From NCBI GenBank assembly GCA_963750935.1, contig CAVVSR010000013.1, positions 558,001 to 622,000 on the forward strand: a DNA stretch of 64,000 nucleotides. Reading direction: 5' to 3'. Position 1 is the first letter of the stretch. Each line of letters opens with the position of its first letter. Source of the stretch: JACCXG01 sp963750935. GTDB lineage: Bacteria > Acidobacteriota > Vicinamibacteria > Vicinamibacterales > 2-12-FULL-66-21. The position numbers were made by a program, and so were the translations under genes. This document shows, piece after piece, positions 8,259-17,778 of this stretch. The notes under the pieces are model-generated. The model was not told the DNA's origin, ran no database searches, and saw nothing but the letters and a program-made list of their open reading frames with translations.

Positions 8259-8792
8259 TCAGCCGCGCTTGAGCGCGATCGTCCAGCTCACCGGCACGTT
8301 CTGCGGCACATAGCAGATCGCATCGTCGCAGGCCTGATAGCGGACGATGCCGGTGATGGTCACCGTGTCCCCCTTCAGGTCCTTGCCGAGCGTGACCGGC
8401 TGGACGATGCGGAACTTCTTGCTGAAGACGCGCTGCGTTTCCTTGAGCGGCGCGAAGAAATAGGTCTCCCCGGGCGGAAACTGGATCGGCTCGGCGCGAA
8501 CGCCCTCGGCGGCCTTGAGCGTCAGCGAGACCGGGATGTAGTCGTCCTTCTGCTCCGGCGCGTAGACGTGCATCTTCGGCTTCGGCGCGACGTCCACGAA
8601 CAACGAGACCTTGGCGCCGGGCGCCGCCGACTTCGCGCTGGTCGACGCGCTGATCGTCAGGTGCTTGGTGTCGGTGACGAGCTGGCCCATGTCACCGGTC
8701 GTCGGACGCTGCAGCGTCGGCTGCGGCTTCGACTGCGCGGCCAGGAGTGCGCCGGCGAACAGCCCACCCAGGACGAGACTGCGAAGGAACAT
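8259..8792 (-). CDS. Secreted DsbD N-terminal (alpha) domain-like protein
   Basis: 177 aa from ATG 8792, with signal peptide MFLRSLVLGGLFAGALLAAQ. The rest resembles the DsbD alpha (immunoglobulin-like) domain: AAPGAKVSLFVDVAPKPKMHVYAP, FPPGETYFF, and near the end RYQACDDAICYVP, whose two Cys fit the redox pair of that domain. No membrane or thioredoxin domain follows, so it is a stand-alone periplasmic module. A partner reductase is not visible here. Confidence 0.75.
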   Translation of the reverse strand: MFLRSLVLGGLFAGALLAAQSKPQPTLQRPTTGDMGQLVTDTKHLTISASTSAKSAAPGAKVSLFVDVAPKPKMHVYAPEQKDDYIPVSLTLKAAEGVRAEPIQFPPGETYFFAPLKETQRVFSKKFRIVQPVTLGKDLKGDTVTITGIVRYQACDDAICYVPQNVPVSWTIALKRG

Positions 8793-8840
8793 GTAGAAAG
8801 CGTACAACAAACCCGGGGAGCCGGCGAACGGGAGAGCTGA

Positions 8841-8893
8841 ACGGCGGGACGCGGGACGCGGGACGCGGGAGGCGGGACGCGGGAAGCGGGAGG
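8841..8893. repeat. GGGACGC heptad array, one orientation
   Basis: Seven or so 7-nt units (GGGACGC with GGGAGGC and GGGAAGC variants), between the DsbD-like start and the terminator at 8900-8935. No inverted partner is seen nearby. Confidence 0.7.
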
Positions 8894-8899
8894 CAAACG

Positions 8900-8935
8900 A
8901 GAAGAAATCCCGCGGGCCTGGACCCGCGGGATTCT
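8900..8935 (-). terminator. Rho-independent terminator after the 8989-12163 receptor gene
   Basis: Stem AATCCCGCGGG paired with CCCGCGGGATT around a 6-nt loop (8906-8933), followed on the minus strand by TTTCTTC. Located about 55 bp downstream of the receptor stop codon. Confidence 0.7.
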
Positions 8936-8988
8936 TTGGCGTCGAGAACGAGTAGCGGATTCCGAGGCCGATGGCACCCCGGCGGAAC

Positions 8989-11900
8989 CTAGAACATGAT
9001 CCGCGCCTGAAGACGAATCTCGCGACGGCCCTGGAACACGTTCGGCGTGGTGTAGAACGGGTTCACGCGCATCGTGCCGGTGTAGGACGCGATCCGCTGA
9101 TTCAGGTCGTAGGCACCCGTGGCGCCGTAGAGCGAGAGCGCCGGCGGGTTGGCCACGCTGAGGCTGTCGCGGTACGGCGACGGGCCCTGCGTGATCGTCA
9201 GGAAGTAGTTGGTCCAGGTGTCCTGATCGAGCACGTTGTCGATGTTCGCGTTCAGCTGCAGCCTGGTGTGGCCCGGCAGGCGGAACTCCTGGGTCACGTT
9301 CAGGTCGAGCTGCGACAGTGCCGGGCTCCGGCCCAGGTCGTTGCGGCCGAACGGGAAGACCGGGAAGCCGCTGAACCGGAACGCGGTCGACTGCGGAATG
9401 CCGCTCGAGATGAACCAGTTGGCGCCGAGCGTCGTTCCCCACCGGAAGTCGTACACGCCCTGCAGCTTGAAGATGTGCGGCCGGTCGGTCTGGAGCGGTC
9501 CGTAGACGGGATTGCCCTGCGCGTCATAGCTCATGACCGTGTTGTCGTAGTAGCGGTTCACGTTCGGGCTGGTGCGGCCGTTCTCGTCCGAGCTCGCCAG
9601 GCCCGAGTAGTTGCCCCAGAGGCGGCTGATAAGGTAGCTCGCGGAGCCCGACCAGTTGCGGGTGAAGCGCTTGTTCAGACGGAACTCGAGGCCGTCATAC
9701 TCGCGAACCGGCTTCGGCGTGATGAACGACGGAACGCTCGGTTCCATCGAGACCGCCAGGCCTTCGCCGGGATTCGAGATCAGATAGATCTCCGAGCCCT
9801 GGAAGAAGATGCCGACGTCCTCAATCGTTCGGACCAGCCACTTGTGAACGTAGCGCGCGCCAATCGACATCGTCGGCGTCAGCTCGTGCTCGAGGCCAAG
9901 CGTCCACTCGCCCTGTTTCACGGGCTTGAGGTCGGGATCGATACCGGTCATGCCGGGGCGGCTGAAGTAGGCCTCGAAGCCAGGATCCACCTGATTCGAG
10001 CTGTGGCGGAAATCGACGAACTCGATGAACCGGCCCGGGCATCCGGTGCTGCCTTCGCCGCACTGGATCGAGTTGAAGTCCGGCGTGTCGAGCGTCCAGT
10101 AGTAGTTCACCCAGTGGTCGCCACCGAACGAGCCGCGCGGCAGCTCGAGCTTGGTGATGTCGTAGTACCAGCCGTAGCTGCCGAACGCCTTCCACTTGCC
10201 GTTGCCCTTCACGTCGTAGGCAAAGCCGAGGCGCGGCGCGATCTTGTCCTTGAAGTCGAACTTGATGTCGAGCGCGTCGGGGAACTGCGCCTGATCCTTA
10301 TAGGAAGGCACGAACTCGTTCTCGGTGCGCACGCCCAGATTCAGCGTGAGCCGCGAGTTCACCGACCACGAGTCCTGGAACCAGAACGAGTAGTTGTTCG
10401 AGTGGACCTTTCCAATCGTGCCCTGCTGGCTGACGATGTAGTAGCCGTAGGTGCCGGCGTTGGTCACGCCGTTGCTATCGGTGTAGCGCTGTCCCCAGCG
10501 CAGGTCGATCTCCGGCTGGGCTCGGCCGTTCAGCACGTCGTTCGCGAAGCGCTCATAGCGCAAGCCGGTCTTGAAGACGTGCTGCCCGAAGAACGACTGG
10601 AAGAAGGTTGCGTTGGCGTTGACGAAACGGCGCGTGAAGATGTCGCGAACGCGGCCGTTCGACGAGATCTTGTTGGTATAGCCGTTCGGCTGCTGGAACT
10701 GCGACGGCACGGTCGGGAAGCCGCCGGCGAGCATCGTCGAGTCGCTGTTGGCGTTGCCGAAGATGTGACGAATCTCGTCACCGCGGAATTCGGGTGGCGT
10801 CGTGTCGTCGGTGCGGTACGAGCCTCCCGAGACGTTGACGAAGAACGTCGGCCGGATCACCCAGTCGAAGTTGCCAGAGTAGCTGTCGTTGGTCTGATTG
10901 CTGCCCTGATTGAGCCAGCGATTGTTGAACGCGGTCTGGTTGATCGAGCCGTCAGGGTTCGCGTCGAACGTGCTCAGGCTGATTCCGGCACTCGGCACGC
11001 CCTGAGGATAGATGCTGCTGACAGGAAGCATCGGCCCGTTGTCCGGCTGAAGCGTCGGCAGCGCCCCTCTCGAGGCGTTGCGCTGGTTCGATCCGGCGAA
11101 CTTGACGCGGATGTTGTTCGTGAGCGCGCTGGTGATGTTGTAGTTGTAGTACTTCGCGTCGGTCCACCGCTCGAAGTGGCGGTTCGTCTTGGTGACGTCG
11201 GTGCGGAAGATGGCGTCGTTCGAGAATTCGTTCTTGGTGTAGGCGCCGCCACCGTAGAACCAGAGCCGATCCTTCAGGATCGGACCGCCGATGTCAGCGA
11301 CAGGACTGTAGTAGGTCCATTCGTCGTCGGGGTTCAGCAGCCCGGTTTCGGCAAGGTTCGTATCGAACGTGTTGAATCGCGCGAACGGCCGGCGGCTGCC
11401 ATAGAACTCGTCGGTCTGATAGTAAGTCCCCAGCTGACCGCGGAAACTGTTCGAGCCCGATTTGGTGAGCACGTTGATGACGCCGCCGGTCGCGCCGCCG
11501 TACTCGGCGTTGTAACCCGACGACTTCACCTGCACTTCATCGGCGAAATCGAGCAGCATCGTCTTGCCGGAGACGCCCGTCTGCAGGTTCGTCGTGTCCA
11601 TGCCGTCGATGATGAAGCGGTTCTCGGAACCGGACGCACCATCGATCTGCGTGCCGCCCGACTTCGATTCGTTCTGCGCGCCTGGCGCCTGGCGCAGAAT
11701 CGTGGTGAAGTCGCGTCCCTTCGGCATGCGGTCGATGACGGACCGGCTGAACGTGGCGGACACCGTGTTGTTCTGGACGTCGATGATCGGCGACGACTCC
11801 GAGGTGACGGTGACGGTTTCCGCGACCGTCGCGAGATTCAGCACCATCGGGATCGTCAGGTTCTTGCCCAATTCCAGAACCGTGTTGGGCAGTCGAGCCG

Positions 11901-12163
11901 GCGTGAATCCCTGCAGCGTCGCCGTCAGCTCGTAGGTGCCCGACGGGAGCGCCGGGAATCTGAAAACGCCCGAGCCGTCGGCAACGGCACTGGTCAGTAC
12001 CGCCCAGCGCGTTGCGGGCTTCAACAGTCGCTCCAGGGAGCACGGCCCCCTGTGAGTCCTTGACGGTGCCCTGAATGGAGCCCGTCTGCTCTTGTGCGCT
12101 GGCGACGGCGCCAAAGCACAGCAGTAGCGCAATGCAGCCCAGCAGGCTGGCACTTCTTCTCAT
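8989..12163 (-). CDS. TonB-dependent receptor with N-terminal carboxypeptidase-regulatory domain (frameshift near start)
   Basis: Outer-membrane receptor of the large acidobacterial type, about 1058 aa. Signal peptide MRRSASLLGCIALLLCFGAVASAQ from ATG 12163; the regulatory-like domain follows (GSIQGTVKDSQGAVLPGATVEARN ... SGVFRFPALPSGTYEL), then a plug (FIIDGMDTTNLQTGVSGKT, VKSSGYNAEYGGATGGVINVLTKSGSN) and a barrel ending RREIRLQARIMF. The first ~45 codons and the rest are in different frames; the shift lies at about 12015-12025, between GATVEARNAL and VLTSAVADGSG, and one surplus base explains it. Ligand unknown. A terminator follows at 8900-8935. Confidence 0.85.
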
Positions 12164-12330
12164 CTTTCCTCCTCGAATGGGTCCGGGAACTTGCAAAACA
12201 GCCAACAAAAAACAGGATGAGGTGTAATTTTAACCGGCCGGAACCGAAGGGGTCAAACGCTGATTTTCAGGGACGAACTGCCGGGGCTCCGATTTCGTCA
12301 CACGCCATGGCGATTCCGACAAAAGTGGCG

Positions 12331-12370
12331 CAAAAAGAAAGGGACGGCGCCTTTCGGCGCCGTCCCTTTT
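12331..12370 (-). terminator. Strong rho-independent terminator after the glycine-zipper lipoprotein gene
   Basis: Perfect 11-bp stem GGGACGGCGCC/GGCGCCGTCCC with TTTC loop (12341-12366). On the minus strand it is followed by TTTCTTTTTG; the plus-strand side has TTTT, so it may act in both directions. Confidence 0.85.
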
Positions 12371-12410
12371 CGTCCCTGCGCTTGCGATCGGGCCCTGCGG
12401 GCCCCGATGG

Positions 12411-13019
12411 TTACTTCCGGCGGGTCACCTGGTCCCAGATGGCCGCGCCGCCGCCGCCAATCGCGGCGCCAATCAGCGCGCCCTTCTTGCCACCAATGGC
12501 GGCCCCGACGCCGGCGCCGGCACCGGCCGAGGAGCCGATGATGACCGCGCTCTTCGTCACCGAGCGCTTCGCCGGCCGCTCGTAGACCACCTGATTGGTG
12601 CGGACCGGACGGGCCGCGCTGGTGCTCGCCGGCACGACCTGCGCGTCGGGCAGATCGCTGTAGACCGGCTGCGACACGCGGCGCACCGGCGCCGCCGGCG
12701 CCGGAGTCGGCTGCGCAACCGCCGGCGCATAGGCCAGCTGCTGCACGGCGCCCGCCACCGGCGCAACCGCCACGCATTCCACCTGCGACACCGCGGCTCC
12801 ATTCACCACGGCCTGGCGAACGAGCGTGCGCTGATGCGGCTCGCAACTCACCACGACCGGCGTGACCGGCTGCTGCGCCACGCTCAGCGACTGCGCCGAG
12901 ACGCCAGACGCCGCGCCCGGCGTGCCGTTGCACGCGACCGTCAATGCCAACGCCGGCAGCGCGATCGCGGCGCCGGCCGCTTGCTTCCATCGTGACGTGA
13001 GTTCCATGGCCTTCATCAC
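12411..13019 (-). CDS. Putative lipoprotein with C-terminal glycine zipper
   Basis: 202 aa. N-terminal signal with a possible lipobox (ALALTVACNG), a Pro/Ala/Val-rich middle (VAQPTPAPAAPVRR), and a C-terminal glycine-zipper repeat (IIGSSAGAGAGVGAAIGGKKGALIGAAIGGGGAAIWD), as found in 17-kDa-antigen and YMGG-like surface proteins that insert in or associate with the outer membrane. Function otherwise unknown. Single-gene unit with its own terminator. Confidence 0.7.
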   Translation of the reverse strand: MMKAMELTSRWKQAAGAAIALPALALTVACNGTPGAASGVSAQSLSVAQQPVTPVVVSCEPHQRTLVRQAVVNGAAVSQVECVAVAPVAGAVQQLAYAPAVAQPTPAPAAPVRRVSQPVYSDLPDAQVVPASTSAARPVRTNQVVYERPAKRSVTKSAVIIGSSAGAGAGVGAAIGGKKGALIGAAIGGGGAAIWDQVTRRK

Positions 13020-13229
13020 CGACCCCCTTGGGTTTTCCAGAGGAAAACCGTGCTCAGTTGTGCGCGCGCTCCGTGTGGGTGCTCACGTGCGGCGTGCCCT
13101 GAAGAACTCCAAGGACGGTGCCAGCCGGCGGGCCTGGCAATCTCACGTTTTCGGCCGTATTTCGCAGGGTTCCGCGATCACGAAACTGCCACTGTCCTCT
13201 GGGGGGCTCGGCTGTAGGAGGACGGGGGA

Positions 13230-13435
13230 CAGATGCACGTGCTAGGTGCGAGGTGCTGGGTGCGACGTGCTCACGTGCGCACGTGCCACGTGCTACGTGC
13301 TCGTTCCGAACGTGCTCCATGCCCGTCGCACGTCGCGCGTGCGCACGCAGCACGTCGCACGTGGCACGTGCGCACGCAGCACGTGCGCACGTGAGCACGT
13401 CGCACGTAGCACGTCGCACGTGGCACGTTATACTC
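13230..13435. repeat. ACGTGC heptad inverted array upstream of phoB
   Basis: Left units GTGCTAG, GTGCGAG, GTGCTGG, GTGCGAC and CACGTGC types; right side GCACGTC, GCACGTG, GCACGTA, GCACGCA in the opposite orientation. A few related units also sit at 13077-13100. The array ends 18 bp before the phoB start codon, so the phoB promoter must lie inside or upstream of it. Nothing else recognisable in 13020-13452. Confidence 0.85.
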
Positions 13436-13452
13436 AGCCCCATCCGCAGCAC

Positions 13453-14133
13453 ATGTCCCGCATTCTTGTCGTCGAAGACGATCCCGACATCGGCGAACTG
13501 ATCCGTCACTACCTCGAAAAGGCCGGCCACGTCGTCGATCGGCTGTCGTCAGGAGGGGCGGTGATTCCGCGCGTGAAGGTGCAGCGGCCCGACCTGGTGA
13601 TTCTCGACCTGATGCTGCCCGAGCTCGATGGCCTGATGGTGTGCCAGGCGATGCGCAGCAATCCGGAGACGGCGCTGATCCCGATCATCATGGTGACGGC
13701 GCGGAGCGAAGAGGCGGATCGGATCGCGGGGCTCGAGCTCGGCGCCGACGACTACGTGACCAAGCCGTTCAGCCCGAAGGAGCTCGCCGCGCGCGTCGGG
13801 GCGCTGCTGCGGCGGCTCAATCGCGTCGCCGCCACCGGCTCGGTGCTGCGCTACGGCACGATCACCATCGACAGCGACAAGCACACCGTCACCGCGGGTG
13901 ACGAGGAAGTGCGGCTCACCGCGAAGGAGTTCCTGCTGCTGCAGTACCTGCTGCAGCACCGCGGCCGCGTGCTGTCGCGCGACCTCCTCCTCACCGACGT
14001 CTGGGGATATCAATACACCGGCGGCACGCGGACGGTGGACGTCCACATCCGCCGGCTGCGGGAGAAGCTGCCGGTGCTGGCCAACGCGATCGAGACGGTC
14101 AAGCAGTTCGGCTACAAGCTGACGGATGGATGA
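13453..14133 (+). CDS. phoB: PhoB-type response regulator
   Basis: 226 aa, OmpR/PhoB family. Receiver: acidic pocket E8-D9-D10, phospho-acceptor D52 in VILDLMLPELDG, GADDYVTKPFSPKELAARV. C-terminal winged helix: LTAKEFLLLQYLLQHRGRVLSRDLLLTDVWGY and RTVDVHIRRLREKL. Start ATG 13453 is where the homologous N-terminus MSRILVVEDD begins; the longer frame is repeat-derived. It overlaps the kinase gene by 4 bp (ATGA). Neighbourhood (PiT, pst, ppk, phoU) supports phosphate control. Confidence 0.9.
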   Translation: MSRILVVEDDPDIGELIRHYLEKAGHVVDRLSSGGAVIPRVKVQRPDLVILDLMLPELDGLMVCQAMRSNPETALIPIIMVTARSEEADRIAGLELGADDYVTKPFSPKELAARVGALLRRLNRVAATGSVLRYGTITIDSDKHTVTAGDEEVRLTAKEFLLLQYLLQHRGRVLSRDLLLTDVWGYQYTGGTRTVDVHIRRLREKLPVLANAIETVKQFGYKLTDG

Positions 14134-15884
14134 CGTTCCGCACCCGCTCGTTCATCCTCGCCCTGTTGACCGCGGGCGTCACCCTGGCGGTGGCGGTGAC
14201 GATGGTGTCGTGGACGGTGCGGCGCACGGTCGAGGCCCGGATCGAGCGCACCCTGGTCGATGAGGCCCGCCTCGCGGCCGAAACCCTTGCCCACCGCCGC
14301 TCGGCCACGCTCGCCGAGCTCGACGCCGAAGCCGATGCGCTGCGGAAGCTGGTGTCCGCCCGCGTCACCTTCATCGGCGCCGACGGCAGCGTCATCGGCG
14401 ACTCCGAGCTGTCGCTGAGCGACCTCGCCACCGCCGAGAACCACGCCGACCGGCCGGAAGTGCAGCAGGCGCGCGCCCAGGGTCTCGGCGTGGCCAGACG
14501 CTACAGCGCGACGATCGGCACCGAGATGCTGTACGTCGCGGTGTCGGTCCAGAATCCCGAGGCGCCGACGCTCGCGCAGGTACGGCTGGCGCTGCCGCTC
14601 ACCGAAGTCCGCGAGCAGCTGAGCTCGGTCCGCCGCAGCGCCGCCGTCGCCGCCGCGGCCGGCCTGGTCACGGCGCTGGCCCTGGCCTGGGCCGCGTCGC
14701 TGCTGCTCAGCCGACGCGTCCAGTCGATCGCCGCCGTGGCCAGCCGCTACGCGGCCGGAGATTTCTCCCGCAGCGCCCGCGACTTCGGCACCGACGAGAT
14801 CGGCACGGTCGCGCGCGTGCTCGACGCGTCGATTCGCGATCTCGGCCGGCGCGCCTCCGAGCTCTCCGCGGATCGCGCGCGGATGCAGGCGATTCTCGCC
14901 GGCATGGCCGAAGGGGTGCTGGTGGTCAACACGCAGGGCCTGCTCCAGCTCGTGAACCCGGCGGCGCGGCGCATGCTCCGCCTCACCGACGCCGTCGACG
15001 GACGCCACTACCTCGAGATCGTGCGGCACCCGGACATCGCCGGGCAGGTCGGCGCGGCGCTGCGCGGCAGCGGCGGCGACGCGCTCGAGCTGCCACTGCA
15101 GCAGGATCTGATCGTCGTCGTGCGCAGCGCGCCGGTCGCGGAAAGCGAGCTCGGCGCCGTCGTCGTGCTCCACGACATCACCGACCTGCGGCGCGCCGAT
15201 CGCGTGCGGCGCGATTTCGTCGCCAACGTGTCGCACGAGCTGCGCACGCCGCTGACCGCCGTGCGCGGCTACGTCGAGGCCCTGCTCGACGGCGGCGGCG
15301 ATCACGCCGAGACGCGCAAGTTCCTGGAGATCATCGCGCGGCACACGCTGCGGATGGAGCGGCTGGTGCGCGACCTGCTGCGGCTGGCGCGGCTCGACGC
15401 CGGGCAGGAGCACGGCGAGCACGTGCCCTGCGCCGTGGACAGCCTGTTCGCCGGCGTCGAAGGCGAGCTGATCTCGTCGCTCGAGGCGCGCAACCAGCGC
15501 GTCGAACGCGAGATCGCCGACGACGCCGCGACCGTGCACGGCGATCCCGCCAAGCTGCACGACGCGCTCCGCAACCTGCTCGAGAACGCGAGCAACTACT
15601 CCCCCGAAGACAGCGTCATCGTCATGGGATCGAGCCGGAGCGGCGATCGCGTCCGGCTCACCGTCGCCGACCACGGCCGCGGCATTCCCGACGCCGACCT
15701 GCCGCGCGTGTTCGAACGCTTCTACCGCGTCGACAAGGCCCGCTCCCGCAACGAGCGCGATCCCGGCGGCACCGGGCTCGGCCTCGCCATCGTCAAGCAC
15801 CTGATCGAGCTGCACAACGGCCGCGTCATCGCCGCCAACCGCCCGGGGGGCGGGGCCATCTTTACCGTCGAATTGCCGGGATAG
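14130..15884 (+). CDS. phoR: PhoR-type sensor histidine kinase
   Basis: 584 aa membrane kinase. TM1 at residues ~8-28, periplasmic sensor ~30-165, TM2 ~172-195, HAMP (LLSRRVQSIAAVASRYAAGDF), PAS (MAEGVLVVNTQGLLQLVNPAARRML), HisKA with H369 in NVSHELRTPLTAVRGY, HATPase with N box LLENASNYSP and G boxes DHGRGIP and GGTGLGLAIVKHL. Matches the PhoR layout; partner is the 4-bp-overlapping phoB. Confidence 0.9.
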   Translation: MTFRTRSFILALLTAGVTLAVAVTMVSWTVRRTVEARIERTLVDEARLAAETLAHRRSATLAELDAEADALRKLVSARVTFIGADGSVIGDSELSLSDLATAENHADRPEVQQARAQGLGVARRYSATIGTEMLYVAVSVQNPEAPTLAQVRLALPLTEVREQLSSVRRSAAVAAAAGLVTALALAWAASLLLSRRVQSIAAVASRYAAGDFSRSARDFGTDEIGTVARVLDASIRDLGRRASELSADRARMQAILAGMAEGVLVVNTQGLLQLVNPAARRMLRLTDAVDGRHYLEIVRHPDIAGQVGAALRGSGGDALELPLQQDLIVVVRSAPVAESELGAVVVLHDITDLRRADRVRRDFVANVSHELRTPLTAVRGYVEALLDGGGDHAETRKFLEIIARHTLRMERLVRDLLRLARLDAGQEHGEHVPCAVDSLFAGVEGELISSLEARNQRVEREIADDAATVHGDPAKLHDALRNLLENASNYSPEDSVIVMGSSRSGDRVRLTVADHGRGIPDADLPRVFERFYRVDKARSRNERDPGGTGLGLAIVKHLIELHNGRVIAANRPGGGAIFTVELPG

Positions 15885-15945
15885 CACGTGGCACGTGCGC
15901 ACGTGTCAACTGCAGCACGTGCGCACGTAGGACGTACGCACGTTA
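15885..15945. repeat. ACGTGC heptad array after phoR
   Basis: GCACGTG, GCACGTA and related 7-nt units filling the gap between the phoR stop and the PiT stop. With the 13230-13435 array it brackets the phoBR operon by the same repeat family. Confidence 0.75.
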
Positions 15946-16944
15946 CCGCGCGATCGTCCGCGAGACGATGAGGTATGTCACCGCGGCGATGAACGCCGAA
16001 GCGGGAATGGTGAGGATCCAGGCCCACACGATCTTGCCGGCGACGCCCCAGCGGACCGCCGACAGCCGGCGGATCGAGCCGACGCCGATGATGGCGCCGG
16101 TGATCGTGTGCGTGGTGCTGACCGGCACGCCCAGGTGGGTGGCGGTGAACAGCGAGATCGCGCCGGCGGTTTCCGCCGCGAACCCGCCGACCGGCTGCAG
16201 CTTGGTGATCCGCGATCCCATGGTGTGGATGATGCGCCAGCCGCCCGACAGCGTGCCGAGCGCGATCGCCGCGTGCGCGGCGAGGATCACCCACCAGTCG
16301 ATGCGGAACGTCGGGATATAGCCGCCCGCGTAGAGCGCGCCGGCGATGATCCCCATCGTTTTCTGCGCGTCGTTGCCGCCGTGGCCGAGGCTGTAGGCGG
16401 CCGCCGACATGAGCTGCAGGCGGCGGAACCAGTGATCGACGCGTCCGGGTGAGGTCCGCGAGAACGCCCACAGGATCACCACCATCAGCAGGAACCCGAG
16501 GGTCATGCCGATGAGCGGCGCCAGCACGATGAAGATCAGCGTCTTGGTCCAGCCTGAGGCGATGATCGCGCCCCATCCTGCCTTGGCCACCGCCGCGCCC
16601 GCGTAACCGCCGATCAGCGCATGCGACGAACTGGTCGGCAGGCCGTAGTACCAGGTGATCAGATCCCAGACGATCGCGCCGAACAGCCCGGCGAAGATCA
16701 CCGCGAACGACACCACGTTGATGTCGACCAGGCCGGAGCCGACCGTCTTGGCGACCGCCGTGCCGAAGGTGAACGCGGCGACGAAATTGAAGAAGGCCGC
16801 CCAGATCACCGCCTTCCCCGGCGTCAGGACCCGCGTCGAGACGACGGTGGCGATCGAATTGGCGGCGTCGTGAAACCCGTTGATGTAGTCGAAGACCAGC
16901 GCAACGACGACCAGCGTCGCGACCGCGAGCAGGTTGGAATCCAT
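15943..16944 (-). CDS. pit: PiT-family low-affinity inorganic phosphate transporter
   Basis: 333 aa, about ten membrane segments, with both internal-repeat signatures: DYINGFHDAANSIATVVSTRVLTP near the N-terminus and SLGHGGNDAQKTMGIIAGAL in the second half. Phosphate symporter of the inner membrane. The DUF47 partner gene lies 7 bp upstream on the same strand, the usual operon. Confidence 0.92.
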   Translation of the reverse strand: MDSNLLAVATLVVVALVFDYINGFHDAANSIATVVSTRVLTPGKAVIWAAFFNFVAAFTFGTAVAKTVGSGLVDINVVSFAVIFAGLFGAIVWDLITWYYGLPTSSSHALIGGYAGAAVAKAGWGAIIASGWTKTLIFIVLAPLIGMTLGFLLMVVILWAFSRTSPGRVDHWFRRLQLMSAAAYSLGHGGNDAQKTMGIIAGALYAGGYIPTFRIDWWVILAAHAAIALGTLSGGWRIIHTMGSRITKLQPVGGFAAETAGAISLFTATHLGVPVSTTHTITGAIIGVGSIRRLSAVRWGVAGKIVWAWILTIPASAFIAAVTYLIVSRTIAR

Positions 16945-16951
16945 CGATTGA

Positions 16952-17570
16952 TCAGGCGTGCTTGACGATGACGCCTTCGACGACGTTGGCGACGTCCTCG
17001 CAGCGATCGGTGGCGTCCTCGAGGAAATCGAGGATCTCCTTCCACTTGATGATCACGATCGCGTCGCGCTCCTCGTCGAACAGCGACCGGACGGCGCTCT
17101 GGTGGACGCGGTCGGCCTCGTTCTCGAGCCGGTTGATCTCGACCGCCGGCTCGGCCACGCCCTTGCGGCGCTCGAGCGCCCTCAGCGCCAGCACCATCTG
17201 TTCGGCGGACGCCTTGATGATCCGGGCCAGCTCCCGCGCGTCGGGGCGCACCTTCTCGATGCGGTAGAGCCGGACGATCGCCGCCGACGCATCAATCGCG
17301 TCCATGACGTCGTCCAGCGAGCGCGCCAGGCTGTGAATGTCCTCGCGGTCGAGCGGGAGTGACGAAGGTGCGGTGCAGCCGCTGGATGATCTCGTGGGTC
17401 AGGAAATCGCACTTGTGCTCGACTTCCTTGATTTCATCCGCCTTGTCCCACACCGGCTTGTCCGGGGCGAGCATCTCTTCGAGCAGCGAGGCGCCGTGCT
17501 TGATCTGCTCGGCCAGCGCCACGAAATCGTCGAAGAACCGCGCTTCACGCGGGATCAATCTGAACGCCAC
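16952..17570 (-). CDS. DUF47/PhoU-like PiT accessory protein (frameshifted)
   Basis: Begins MAFRLIPREARFFDDFVALAEQIKHGASLLEEML, continues WDKADEIKEVEHKCDFLTHEIIQRLHRTFVTP, then the frame changes at about 17355. The remainder, LDREDIHSLARSLDDVMDAIDASAAIVRLYRIE to VANVVEGVIVKHA, is in another frame. One surplus G after FVTP restores a normal ~205-aa PhoU-like helical protein that regulates PiT. Sequence error or recent mutation. Confidence 0.85.
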
Positions 17571-17670
17571 TCGGACCCTCCGCGTGAATCTTAGCAGATA
17601 GGGCGCATATTTAACCGATTCGTCGCTTTCCGGTTACTTCCCCGTTGCGGCCTGCCGAGCCTCCGTCCGA

Positions 17671-17699
17671 ATTAACGGCCCTGTAACACCCGCGTCGTC
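17671..17699 (+). promoter_or_regulatory. Putative PHO box upstream of TonB receptor
   Basis: ATTAACG-gccc-TGTAACA (17671-17688), two 7-mers with 4-bp spacing, the geometry of PhoB half-sites; a weaker third unit may follow at 17693. Located about 90 bp before the receptor start. It shares ATTAACG-GCC with the site at 21692. Confidence 0.55.
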
Positions 17700-17778
17700 T
17701 GCGGATCACACCCCCTCACTACTGTGAGCGCTCAGGTATCGGATGGAATGCTCACATCAGTTAGAGGGAGAGAGCAGC

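Noticed and set aside
8971..12063. 1030-aa open frame on the plus strand
   Set aside because: Exact antisense of the TonB receptor; composition is Arg/Val/Glu-rich without any motif, typical of GC-rich shadow frames.
13205..13435. CRISPR array
   Set aside because: Units are 7 nt with no spacers, and arms are inverted; no cas genes in the window.
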